A program made the translations under genes and the position numbers. A stretch of DNA of 64,000 nt from JAGLOK01 sp963676355 (lineage in GTDB: Bacteria > Bacillota > Clostridia > Christensenellales > UMGS416). Below, piece by piece: positions 10,279-17,675 of this stretch (the stretch's first letter is position 1; every line of letters begins with the position of its first letter). Below the pieces are notes generated by a model. That model worked only from the letters and a program-made list of their open reading frames with translations, was not told the origin of the DNA and made no database searches. The stretch spans positions 3,410,001-3,474,000 of the forward strand of contig OY781093.1 of the NCBI GenBank assembly GCA_963676355.1. The letters are read 5' to 3'.

Positions 10279-11334
10279 ATGAAACTTCAACTTGGAATAC
10301 TAGGCTATGGAGGCATGGGCAACTGGCATGCTAAAAACGCACCGCAAATCGACGGCGTTGAACTTATCGCCATTCATGACATTGATAATCAGCGTATTGA
10401 AGAGGCCAGAGAAAACGGCATAAAAGCTTACAGCAATCTAGATGAATTTTTAAACGATAAAGAAATTAACTTCGTGCTTGTTGCAACGTCCAATGATTCG
10501 CATAAAGAACTTTCAATCAAAGCTATGCGTGCCGGTAAACATGTGATGTGCGAAAAACCAGTTACTTTAAGCGTCAATGAACTGGATGAAATAATAGAAG
10601 TTGCAAACGAAACGGGAATGATATTCACAGTTCACCAAAACAGGCGTTGGGATACGGACTACCGAGTGATGCGCGAGCTGGTTGAGCAAAAATTAGTTGG
10701 AAATGTGTATTCCATAGAATCAAGAGTGCATGGAAACAATGGAAAAATATACGGTTGGCGCACAAAACCTGAAGCAGGCGGAGGGATGGTGTATGATTGG
10801 GGTGTGCATCTTATGGATCACTTCACATTCATGTATCCTGACAAAAAAATAGTGTCGGTTTACGCACAGCTTTTTAGCTTAATAAATAAGGATGTTGATG
10901 ATCTATTCAAAGTTGAGATAAAATTTGAAGACGGGCTTTCAGCCCATGTTCAAGTGGGTACATTTGGCCTTGTTCCTCAGCCAAGATTTTTAGTCTATGG
11001 TAATTTAGGCACAGCCTCGATTGATGATTTTTCAGGCGAAATCGGCAAGATAAAAGTATTAAAGCACAGAATCGATGAAATGGGCAAAGTGATTATAGAC
11101 ACTCCTGCAGGACCCACAAGAACAATGGCCCCTCAGCCTGAGGAATGCTTTATGGAAAAAGAGCTTCCTAAAATAAATAAACCGTGGCCAAATCTTTATG
11201 GTAATCTAGTAAATGTACTTAACGACAAAGAAGACCTTTATGTAACCACGGAAACCGTGAGAAGAACAATGCTTTTGATTGAAGCTGTATTTGAAAGTGC
11301 ACGCCTTAATGAAGCAATTAAATTGAATTTATAA
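10279..11334 (+). CDS. Gfo/Idh/MocA family NAD(P)-dependent dehydrogenase (first copy)
   Basis: The protein has 351 residues, with an N-terminal Rossmann fold (GILGYGGMGNWHA, about residues 5-17), the MCEKPVTLS motif that carries the conserved Lys of this family (near residue 95), and a C-terminal alpha/beta domain with the GGGMVYDWGVHLMD stretch holding the catalytic Asp/His region. Such enzymes oxidise or reduce sugar and polyol hydroxyls with NAD(P). Middle gene of the isomerase operon; SD AAAGGAA precedes the ATG. It is clearly different in sequence from the next gene, so the two are unlikely to be a recent duplication and probably act on different positions or intermediates. Confidence 0.9.
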   Translation: MKLQLGILGYGGMGNWHAKNAPQIDGVELIAIHDIDNQRIEEARENGIKAYSNLDEFLNDKEINFVLVATSNDSHKELSIKAMRAGKHVMCEKPVTLSVNELDEIIEVANETGMIFTVHQNRRWDTDYRVMRELVEQKLVGNVYSIESRVHGNNGKIYGWRTKPEAGGGMVYDWGVHLMDHFTFMYPDKKIVSVYAQLFSLINKDVDDLFKVEIKFEDGLSAHVQVGTFGLVPQPRFLVYGNLGTASIDDFSGEIGKIKVLKHRIDEMGKVIIDTPAGPTRTMAPQPEECFMEKELPKINKPWPNLYGNLVNVLNDKEDLYVTTETVRRTMLLIEAVFESARLNEAIKLNL

Positions 11335-11347
11335 TCGGAGGAGTAAA

Positions 11348-12436
11348 ATGAGAGAGATAAACGTTGGAATAATAGGCTGCGGTGGAATCGCAAACGGAAA
11401 ACATCTTCCTGCCATCAAAACATTGGGAAATGTGAAAATTGTTGCTTTTTGCGACATAATCAAAGATCGCGCAGTGAAAGCCGCTAAGGAATATGGCACA
11501 GAAGATGCCAAAGTGTTTACCGACTATAAAGAAATGTTGGTCGACAAAAGTCTTGGTATGGAAGTCGTTCATGTTCTAACACCTAACTCAAGCCACAGTC
11601 CTATAACTGTTGCAGCTCTTGAAAGCGGGCTTCATGTTATGTGCGAAAAACCAATGGCAGAGGATATCGATGGCGCAAAAAACATGCTTGCGGCGGCTAA
11701 AAAGACAGGCAAAATTTTATCAATAGGCTATCAGAATAGATATTCGCCCGAAGCACGCTATCTTAAAAAGATGTGTAAATCAGGAGAGCTTGGCGAAATA
11801 TATTACGCAGAAGCACTGGCGATTCGACGCAGGGCTGTTCCTACATGGGGCGTGTTCTTGGATGCCGAGGCACAAGGCGGTGGACCGCTTATTGATATAG
11901 GAACACATGCACTTGACCTTACGATGTGGCTGATGGACAACTATGAGCCTCAGATGGTTGTGGGAAGTGTATATCGTAAGCTGGCAGATAACGAAAATAG
12001 CGCAAACGCTTTTGGATCGTGGGATCCGAAGGAATTTACTGTGGAAGATTCTGCATTCGGATTTATCCGCTTTAAAAACGGCGCAACTGTGGTGCTAAAA
12101 AGCTCATGGGCATTAAACATATTAAATCCTGTTGAAGCAAACTGCATACTCTGCGGAGACAAAGCAGGCGCTGACATGCTTGATGGGTTGCGCATCAACG
12201 GAGAAAAATTCGGTGAAACATATATCACCACTCCCGGACTTGGTTCTGGAGGCGTGGACTTTTATGATGGAGCAAGCGCAAAACCAGCCGATGTGGAAGC
12301 ACGAATATTCTATAATGCAGTTATAAACGGTGACGATCTCGTCGTGACGCCTGAACAGGCATTAAAAGTAACTGAAATATTGGCAGCTATATATGAGTCT
12401 AATGAAAATGGCGGAAAACCTGTGTTCTTCGACTAA
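11348..12436 (+). CDS. Gfo/Idh/MocA family NAD(P)-dependent dehydrogenase (second copy)
   Basis: The protein has 362 residues. The dinucleotide-binding motif is GIIGCGGIANGKHLP at the N-terminus, followed by the conserved MCEKPMAEDI motif (Lys near residue 100) and GGGPLIDIGTHALDL, the substrate and catalytic His region typical of the family. A strong SD (CGGAGGAG) lies just before the ATG. It is the last gene of the operon and is followed by a strong hairpin terminator. The role is inferred: an oxidoreductase in the same sugar or polyol pathway as the two upstream enzymes. Confidence 0.9.
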   Translation: MREINVGIIGCGGIANGKHLPAIKTLGNVKIVAFCDIIKDRAVKAAKEYGTEDAKVFTDYKEMLVDKSLGMEVVHVLTPNSSHSPITVAALESGLHVMCEKPMAEDIDGAKNMLAAAKKTGKILSIGYQNRYSPEARYLKKMCKSGELGEIYYAEALAIRRRAVPTWGVFLDAEAQGGGPLIDIGTHALDLTMWLMDNYEPQMVVGSVYRKLADNENSANAFGSWDPKEFTVEDSAFGFIRFKNGATVVLKSSWALNILNPVEANCILCGDKAGADMLDGLRINGEKFGETYITTPGLGSGGVDFYDGASAKPADVEARIFYNAVINGDDLVVTPEQALKVTEILAAIYESNENGGKPVFFD

Positions 12437-12445
12437 TCAATATAT

Positions 12446-12475
12446 AAAAAGGGAGAGCATTTGCTCTCCCTTTTT
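12446..12475. terminator. Intrinsic terminator between convergent operons
   Basis: Stem GGGAGAGCA / TGCTCTCCC with a very short loop, preceded by five A and followed by five T. It can end both the dehydrogenase operon (plus) and the HAAS-protein gene (minus). Confidence 0.88.
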
Positions 12476-12484
12476 CATTTCTGC

Positions 12485-13507
12485 TTAAGCAGATTTTACA
12501 TATTTTATAATCAATTTGATAAGATTTACAACGAAACCTATTATCGATATTACGGCAAGCACCGTAAAAATAGTGTGTTGATTATTTATCAGATAGTTAA
12601 AAAATATTTTCCAGCTTTCAAATTCTCCCACAAGTCCCGTAGTTTTAAAAAGAATAGGACCATTTGCAATGTAAAACAATACACCTATATTTAAAGCCGA
12701 AATGAAAAGCTCAAATATCATAATTGAAATATTACGCTTTCCTGTTCCTATCTGCCATCCATAAAGCCCGATATTTAGAGCAAGAATCGCTGACCAAATA
12801 GGCACATACAAGTCCATCGCTTTAGCGTTAAGTATATCAATCATCGCCCATTCTCCGCTTGCCCAGTCTCCACCTCCATGTGGCAGATAGTAAATTCCAA
12901 GCTTTGCTCTATAAGCATTTATTAATAGAAGAACAAACACCGAAAACACTATTCCCAATATAGGCTCTATTGGCTTTATAACTTCTTCTTTTTTAGGAAT
13001 TGGCTCAAGCTTTGAGGGACTCCACTTTTCGCCTTCACCGAGATCTATATCAATAGGTTCTTTGACTGCTCTTTCAATTATGAAAAATATTAACGTCACA
13101 GTGCCCACTGTAGTTAGAAGCCCCGGAATAATTCCGAAAAATTCAACAAATATTTTTACAATTATGTTGATGTATCCGCCAGACATGCTAAATGCGGAAA
13201 TAATCAATGAAAGAAGGTATCCACCAGCGGTTACTGCGAGCAAAATCTTAAGTATAAGCATATATAAGTCATAATACTTTGGTCCCACAATCCATGAAGG
13301 ACCTGTTCTATAACTTTTCGCAACTTCATTGGGAGAACCCCTATCTTTCAAGACTTTTGTAACGTCCTCTTCGGAAGGCTCATTTCCATTTGTTAAATCG
13401 TCAAGATTATCCATTATAATCGAGCGAAGCTCTTTTAAAATATCATCCTTTTGCTTGAGCGGTAGTTTTTTTCCTACTGCATATAAATATCTTTCTATAA
13501 GTTCCAT
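12485..13507 (-). CDS. HAAS-domain multi-pass membrane protein, PadR partner
   Basis: The 340-residue protein starts at the ATG at 13507, which has GGAAGGTGG upstream; an in-frame ATG at 13531 lacks such a site. Residues 1-70 form the HAAS/DUF1700-like soluble domain (LIERYLYAVGKKLP, DILKELRSII), which includes a helical region and KDRGSPNEVAKSY. About six hydrophobic segments follow. In Firmicutes, HAAS proteins are encoded next to PadR repressors and often resemble permease or sensor parts of envelope-stress systems. Here the PadR gene lies 13 nt upstream on the same strand. The biochemical role of the family is not well known. Confidence 0.82.
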   Translation of the reverse strand: MELIERYLYAVGKKLPLKQKDDILKELRSIIMDNLDDLTNGNEPSEEDVTKVLKDRGSPNEVAKSYRTGPSWIVGPKYYDLYMLILKILLAVTAGGYLLSLIISAFSMSGGYINIIVKIFVEFFGIIPGLLTTVGTVTLIFFIIERAVKEPIDIDLGEGEKWSPSKLEPIPKKEEVIKPIEPILGIVFSVFVLLLINAYRAKLGIYYLPHGGGDWASGEWAMIDILNAKAMDLYVPIWSAILALNIGLYGWQIGTGKRNISIMIFELFISALNIGVLFYIANGPILFKTTGLVGEFESWKIFFNYLINNQHTIFTVLAVISIIGFVVNLIKLIIKYVKSA

Positions 13508-13520
13508 ATATCCACCTTCC

Positions 13521-13856
13521 TTAATCTTCAAGAAGTTTTGCTACAACTTCTGATATTCTATTCCATTCGTTTTTAAGATATGTGAGCATTTCTTTTCCAT
13601 CTTCGCTTAATCTATAATATCTTCTCGGCCTTGTTCCAGTCACTTCCCAATCGCTGTCCAAAAGCCCTTGCTTTTCCAAACGCCTAAGAAGCGGATAAAG
13701 CGTATTTTGCTCTATATCCAATCCTTTCTCTGCCAACCTTTGCACTAAAGAATATCCATATTGCGCTTCTTTAAGCTGACTGAGAACGCTTATAACCAGA
13801 GTTCCACGTCGCAGTTCCTGTATCAATCCTTCTGCTTTTTTTTGATCTATTCCCAT
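13521..13856 (-). CDS. PadR-family transcriptional repressor
   Basis: The protein has 111 residues, the length of the short PadR type (subfamily s1/s2). The winged helix-turn-helix is clear: GTLVISVLSQLKEAQYGYSL, LYPLLRRLEKQGLL, and the wing GTRPRRYYRL. A C-terminal helix serves dimerisation. SD GGGAGGCG precedes the ATG. It is the first gene of a two-gene operon with the HAAS membrane protein. PadR proteins usually repress their own operon and lose DNA binding on binding small hydrophobic molecules; the ligand cannot be inferred here. Confidence 0.93.
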   Translation of the reverse strand: MGIDQKKAEGLIQELRRGTLVISVLSQLKEAQYGYSLVQRLAEKGLDIEQNTLYPLLRRLEKQGLLDSDWEVTGTRPRRYYRLSEDGKEMLTYLKNEWNRISEVVAKLLED

Positions 13857-13876
13857 AAGCGCCTCCCTTCAATTGC

Positions 13877-13906
13877 ATTATACTGTATGTAGCACACTAT
13901 TGTCAA
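13877..13906 (-). promoter_or_regulatory. Sigma-A promoter of the padR-HAAS operon
   Basis: On the minus strand there is a perfect -35 TTGACA (13901-13906) and a perfect -10 TATAAT (13877-13882), with an 18-bp spacer. The TACATACAGTATA stretch next to the -10 is partly symmetric and could be a PadR operator; that part is inference. Confidence 0.75.
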
Positions 13907-13960
13907 TACTAATATAATAATACATCTATAATATTTTAATGATGAATTTCAGAAAAACTA

Positions 13961-14007
13961 TTGACATTTATTTCGTCATATCGTAATATTACGATATGAC
14001 GAAATAA
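13961..14007 (+). promoter_or_regulatory. arsR-cdr promoter with overlapping 40-bp perfect palindromic operator
   Basis: The -35 TTGACA (13961-13966) is 17 bp from a -10 TAATAT (13984-13989). A perfect palindrome occupies 13968-14007, each half reading TTATTTCGTCATATCGTAAT, so it covers the spacer, the -10 and the start site. A dimeric repressor, most likely the ArsR protein encoded directly downstream, bound here would block RNA polymerase. Confidence 0.85.
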
Positions 14008-14021
14008 CGAAAGGATACATA

Positions 14022-14312
14022 ATGGACTCTAGCTACAAACAATATGAACCAGCGGCAGAGATTATTAAGGCAATGGCTCACCCTATGCGCCTTTGCATTT
14101 TAAAAGGGCTGAGTGACCAAGAAAGTGTCAGAGTCAGCGAAATGACATCCTGTCTTTCTGTTCCGCAGTCTACTTTGTCTCAGCAGCTTTCAATCCTAAG
14201 ACGAGCAAAACTTATCGTATCCGAGCATCATGGAAAATATGTAGAATATAAACTTGCCAACCAAAAGATTGCTAAGTTTTTAGATAAATTACTTAAGGAA
14301 GGGCTTTATTAA
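14022..14312 (+). CDS. ArsR-family transcriptional repressor, probable thiol/persulfide sensor
   Basis: The 96-residue winged-helix protein has the ArsR layout: AAEIIKAMAHPMRLCILKGL (helices 1-2), QSTLSQQLSILRRAKLI (recognition helix) and HGKYVEYKL (wing). Two cysteines (C25 in the second helix, C44 in the position of the second Cys of the ELCVC metal site) could serve sensing, but the full ELCVC box is absent, which argues against a classic arsenite sensor. It is translated 2 nt before a CoA-disulfide reductase/rhodanese gene, a pairing seen with sulfide- or persulfide-responsive ArsR regulators. The 40-bp palindrome upstream is its likely operator. Confidence 0.9.
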   Translation: MDSSYKQYEPAAEIIKAMAHPMRLCILKGLSDQESVRVSEMTSCLSVPQSTLSQQLSILRRAKLIVSEHHGKYVEYKLANQKIAKFLDKLLKEGLY

Positions 14313-14314
14313 TT

Positions 14315-15988
14315 ATGAAAAGGAAAGTATTGATAGTAGGCGGGGTCGCAGGCGGCGCGAGCTGCGCCGCAAGACTCAGAAGGCTGGATGAAAGCGCAGA
14401 AATAATAATGTTTGAAAGAGGCGAATATATCTCTTTTGCAAACTGTGGGCTTCCATACCACGTTGGAGGCGTTATCGAGGACAGGGATGAACTTCTATTG
14501 CAGACTCCCGAAGATTTTTATGACAGATTTAATGTGGATGTGCGCATAAACAGCGAAGTAGTCTCAATTGACAGAGACAACAAAAAAATAGAGGTGTATA
14601 GCAAGAATAGCGATAAGAAATATTGGGAAAGCTACGATGAACTGGTTTTATCAACAGGCTCTTCTTCGCTTAAGCCACCTATACCCGGCATTAATAGTGA
14701 AGGCATCTTTTCGCTTTGGAACATTCCAGACATGGATAAAATAATCGCATATCTTGATGAGAAGAAAGCTAAAGAGGCCGTTGTCGTAGGTGGTGGTTTC
14801 ATTGGCATCGAAATGGCAGAAAACCTTGTTGACCGCGGAATAAAAGTTACCTTGGTTGAAATGCTTAATCAAGTAATGGCACCGCTGGACTTTGATATAG
14901 CACAGATTCTTCACAAACATATGAAGAAAAAAGGTGTGAAACTTGTTTTGGGAGATGGTGTTTCGGAATTCATCAAAACTGATGAAAACCTCGTGGTAAA
15001 AACAACTTCCGGCAAAGAAATTAGCACCGATTTTATAGCACTTGCAATAGGTGTGCGCCCAAACACTGAGCTTCTTAAAGGATGCAATCTTCCTGTTAAC
15101 AAAAGAGGCGGTGCCATAATAAACGATTCTCTTAGAACAGAGGATGAAAACATTTATGCAATTGGCGACATGGTGGAAGTCACTCAGTTTGTAAACGGAG
15201 AAAAGACAATGATACCTCTTGCAGGCCCCGCCAACAAAATGGGACGAATGGCTGCCGATAACATTGCAGGGCTTAACCGTAAGTATAACGGAACTCAGGG
15301 TTCAAGTGTTGCAAAAGTATTTGATATGACTGCAGCAAACACCGGCCTTAACGAGAAACAGCTTATTGCTTCCGGTAAAAAAATTGGAAAAGATTATCGT
15401 GTAACAATTATTCACCCGAACAGTCATGCCAGCTACTATCCCGGAGCGAAAACTCTATCTCTTAAAATGGTTTTTGGAAATGACGGTAAAATATTTGGTG
15501 CACAGGCTGTGGGTTATGATGGTGTTGAAAAACGCATCGATGTTATTGCAACAGCTTTAAGGCTTGGAGCTACAATATATGATTTGGAAGAGCTGGAGCT
15601 TTGCTACGCGCCACCTTATTCTTCGGGAAAAGATCCTGTAAATATGCTGGGCTTTACTGCCGAAAACATTCTTTCAGGAAAAGTGGACAACATAACTTAC
15701 GCTCAGTTCCAAGAAATAAAGGATGAAGTTACAATACTTGATGTACGCACACCAGCGGAAATAGCATATGGAGCTGTACAAGGACATCTAAACATACCTG
15801 TGGATGATTTGAGGGAAAGATTAAGCGAAGTGCCTAAAGGCAATCCTGTGGTCGTATACTGCGCCGTGGGAGTTCGAGCATATATCGCATCACGAATACT
15901 TATGCAGGCAGGCTTTGACAAGGTTTATAACTTTGCCGGAGGATATACTTCATTTCGAGTTGTAGATAAAGATTACACTGAAAAATAA
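14315..15988 (+). CDS. CoA-disulfide reductase fused to a C-terminal rhodanese domain
   Basis: The 557-residue flavoprotein is of the pyridine nucleotide-disulfide oxidoreductase class I type: FAD motif IVGGVAGGASCAARLRR at the N-terminus, active-site Cys in SFANCGLPYH (near residue 43), NAD(P) motif VVVGGGFIGIEMAENL (about 150-165), and the second FAD motif ending in AIGDM. Residues about 455-550 form a rhodanese domain (TILDVRTPAEI) with active-site Cys in VVYCAVGVRA. Such fusions reduce CoA disulfide, CoA persulfide or polysulfide with NAD(P)H and help with oxidant or sulfane-sulfur stress. It is the second gene of the ArsR operon and is followed by a terminator. Confidence 0.93.
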   Translation: MKRKVLIVGGVAGGASCAARLRRLDESAEIIMFERGEYISFANCGLPYHVGGVIEDRDELLLQTPEDFYDRFNVDVRINSEVVSIDRDNKKIEVYSKNSDKKYWESYDELVLSTGSSSLKPPIPGINSEGIFSLWNIPDMDKIIAYLDEKKAKEAVVVGGGFIGIEMAENLVDRGIKVTLVEMLNQVMAPLDFDIAQILHKHMKKKGVKLVLGDGVSEFIKTDENLVVKTTSGKEISTDFIALAIGVRPNTELLKGCNLPVNKRGGAIINDSLRTEDENIYAIGDMVEVTQFVNGEKTMIPLAGPANKMGRMAADNIAGLNRKYNGTQGSSVAKVFDMTAANTGLNEKQLIASGKKIGKDYRVTIIHPNSHASYYPGAKTLSLKMVFGNDGKIFGAQAVGYDGVEKRIDVIATALRLGATIYDLEELELCYAPPYSSGKDPVNMLGFTAENILSGKVDNITYAQFQEIKDEVTILDVRTPAEIAYGAVQGHLNIPVDDLRERLSEVPKGNPVVVYCAVGVRAYIASRILMQAGFDKVYNFAGGYTSFRVVDKDYTEK

Positions 15989-15999
15989 TATGGACTTTT

Positions 16000-16031
16000 A
16001 AAAGCTCTGTGGCAAATACCACAGAGCTTTT
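16000..16031. terminator. Bidirectional intrinsic terminator
   Basis: A 12-bp stem (AAAGCTCTGTGG / CCACAGAGCTTT) with a 6-nt loop and T-rich/A-rich flanks between two convergent genes. Confidence 0.88.
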
Positions 16032-16698
16032 ATATTATAAATTTATAGTGATTTTCTTTAAGCCATTTTCTTTTTTGCTTATAGTCCGGAATAATTTGCT
16101 CAACTTTAGTCCAGAATCTTGATGAGTGATTCATTTCCTTTAAGTGCATAAGTTCGTGCACAATAACATAGTCTATCACTTCAGGTGGTGCCATAATAAG
16201 TCTGTAGGAAAAATTAATATTACCTTTTGAATTGCATGAACCCCATCTCTTTTGCGCTGACGTAATTCCAACTTTGTTTACTTTCAAATTTAATTTTTCA
16301 GCATAGTTCATACATCTTGGAGCTATCACACTTTTCGCCTGTACCTTATACCAACTGGTTAATAATTCTTTTGGCGATTTAAGCCCTGATTCAGGGAATA
16401 GAAGATGCTCTCCACTAATATTTATCTTGCACATGCTTTTTTGGATTAATAGGCTATAGTTTTTTCCAAGAAACCAAATTAATTTTCCATCTTTAAACTC
16501 ATTGTTTGAATGTATTGCTTTTTTTCTTTTTTCAGCTTTTTCAATTGTTTTTTCAATCCAATCCATCTTGTTTTGAATAAACTGATTTATACGTCTTTTA
16601 GAAACATAACGTGGTGCACGAACAATAAGCTCAGCATTTTCATTTATTTGCAAAGCGATGGTTTTTCTTTTGGAGTGTATTATTTTGTGTGGCTTCAT
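16030..16698 (-). CDS. YgjP-type metal-dependent hydrolase (M48-like, DUF45)
   Basis: The 222-residue protein has the family's N-terminal pattern (HSKRKTIALQINENAEL, VRAPRYVSKRRINQFI), the central KRWGSCNSKGNINFSYRL, and the zinc-site helix YVIVHELMHLKEMNHSSRFW with HELMH as the metal-binding pair and a distal His. The length fits YgjP proteins (about 220-240). The physiological substrate of this family is not established. SD is poor: only a weak AGG about 20 nt upstream, so translation may depend on coupling with the preceding aldolase gene, which ends 19 nt before. Confidence 0.87.
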   Translation of the reverse strand: MKPHKIIHSKRKTIALQINENAELIVRAPRYVSKRRINQFIQNKMDWIEKTIEKAEKRKKAIHSNNEFKDGKLIWFLGKNYSLLIQKSMCKINISGEHLLFPESGLKSPKELLTSWYKVQAKSVIAPRCMNYAEKLNLKVNKVGITSAQKRWGSCNSKGNINFSYRLIMAPPEVIDYVIVHELMHLKEMNHSSRFWTKVEQIIPDYKQKRKWLKENHYKFII

Positions 16699-16717
16699 TT
16701 TTATATTTTAACAAAAC

Positions 16718-17530
16718 CTACGATTTCATTTCATCTAAAAATAATTTTAATCCGTCAGCCATTAAACTAAGCTCTGTTCCGATAGCTACATAGTTTGCAC
16801 CTTTTTCAAGCCATCTGCTTGCGCTATCTGGCGTGCTGCCATAGATGCCCACTGATTTGCCAGCTTTTTTAGTTTTAGTTATTATTGTTTCTATAGCATC
16901 AATTAAAATTGGATTGTCAAACTCCATGAAAACACCCAAACTCATAGATAAATCTACTGGCCCAATGAAAATCGAATCAATAAAATCGTACTCTAAAATC
17001 TTATCCAAGTCATCATATGCGCCTTTTGTTTCAATTTGCAATGCTATATTTGTCGATTTATACTTATCATCTTTAAAGCTGCCTATTGAAAGTCCGTAGT
17101 CTACCATTGCTACTGGACCTATACCTCTTTTACCATCAGGCGGATACATGACAAATTCTTTTAGCTTTTCTACATCTGCGACAGACTGCGCCTGTGGAAT
17201 CAAAATACTATCAGCTCCCATATCTAAATAGCGTGAGATATATTCATAACTTAGAGTAGGCACACGCACCATCGTATAAGTATTTGTATTTCGATTGCTT
17301 CTTACCATAGAGTGCAGTTGGTCTATTTGATAAACAGAGTGCTCTCCATCCAGTATTATAAAATCAAAGCCCAGAGATGCCGCAAATTCACTTATTATAC
17401 CGTGTGGTGTTTGTATAAATAAACCCATAAGCTGGTGGTTTTTCATTGCTTGCGAAAACATAACACCTTTCTCCTTACGGCTTTTAATTTCTATATTAAT
17501 ATCCTTTTGATAACCTTTATCGTCGCTCAT
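16718..17530 (-). CDS. HpcH/HpaI-type class II aldolase (2-keto-3-deoxy sugar acid aldolase-like)
   Basis: This is a phosphoenolpyruvate/pyruvate-domain TIM barrel of 270 residues from the ATG at 17530, or 247 from the ATG at 17461. Both have SD-like sites (GAGGAG and AAGGAG); the family's usual N-terminus favours the shorter form. Active-site features are the base His in DGEHS, Arg in MVRVP, and metal ligands Glu in LQIETKGA and Asp in GPVDLS. These enzymes cleave 2-keto-3-deoxy acids to pyruvate and an aldehyde. It is divergent from an IlvD/EDD dehydratase, whose products are 2-keto-3-deoxy acids, which supports a shared sugar-acid pathway. Confidence 0.9.
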   Translation of the reverse strand: MSDDKGYQKDINIEIKSRKEKGVMFSQAMKNHQLMGLFIQTPHGIISEFAASLGFDFIILDGEHSVYQIDQLHSMVRSNRNTNTYTMVRVPTLSYEYISRYLDMGADSILIPQAQSVADVEKLKEFVMYPPDGKRGIGPVAMVDYGLSIGSFKDDKYKSTNIALQIETKGAYDDLDKILEYDFIDSIFIGPVDLSMSLGVFMEFDNPILIDAIETIITKTKKAGKSVGIYGSTPDSASRWLEKGANYVAIGTELSLMADGLKLFLDEMKS

Positions 17531-17558
17531 TATATACTCCTCTTGTCATTTTGTTTTC

Positions 17559-17587
17559 ATTATATTTGTATCTAATAGCTGTGTCAA
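17559..17587 (-). promoter_or_regulatory. Consensus promoter of the aldolase gene
   Basis: On the minus strand: -35 TTGACA (17582-17587), 17-bp spacer, -10 TATAAT (17559-17564). Both hexamers are perfect. Confidence 0.82.
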
Positions 17588-17617
17588 TTTATTATGTAGC
17601 AATATCACTTTCCTACC

Positions 17618-17646
17618 TTGACGTTATATTATTACTATGCTACAGT
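17618..17646 (+). promoter_or_regulatory. Probable promoter of the IlvD/EDD dehydratase gene
   Basis: -35 TTGACG (17618-17623), 17-bp spacer, -10 TACAGT (17641-17646). It is back-to-back with the aldolase promoter, leaving 30 bp between the two -35 boxes for a shared regulator. Confidence 0.55.
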
Positions 17647-17675
17647 CAAACCAACATATTTTAGGAGTATTTTAA

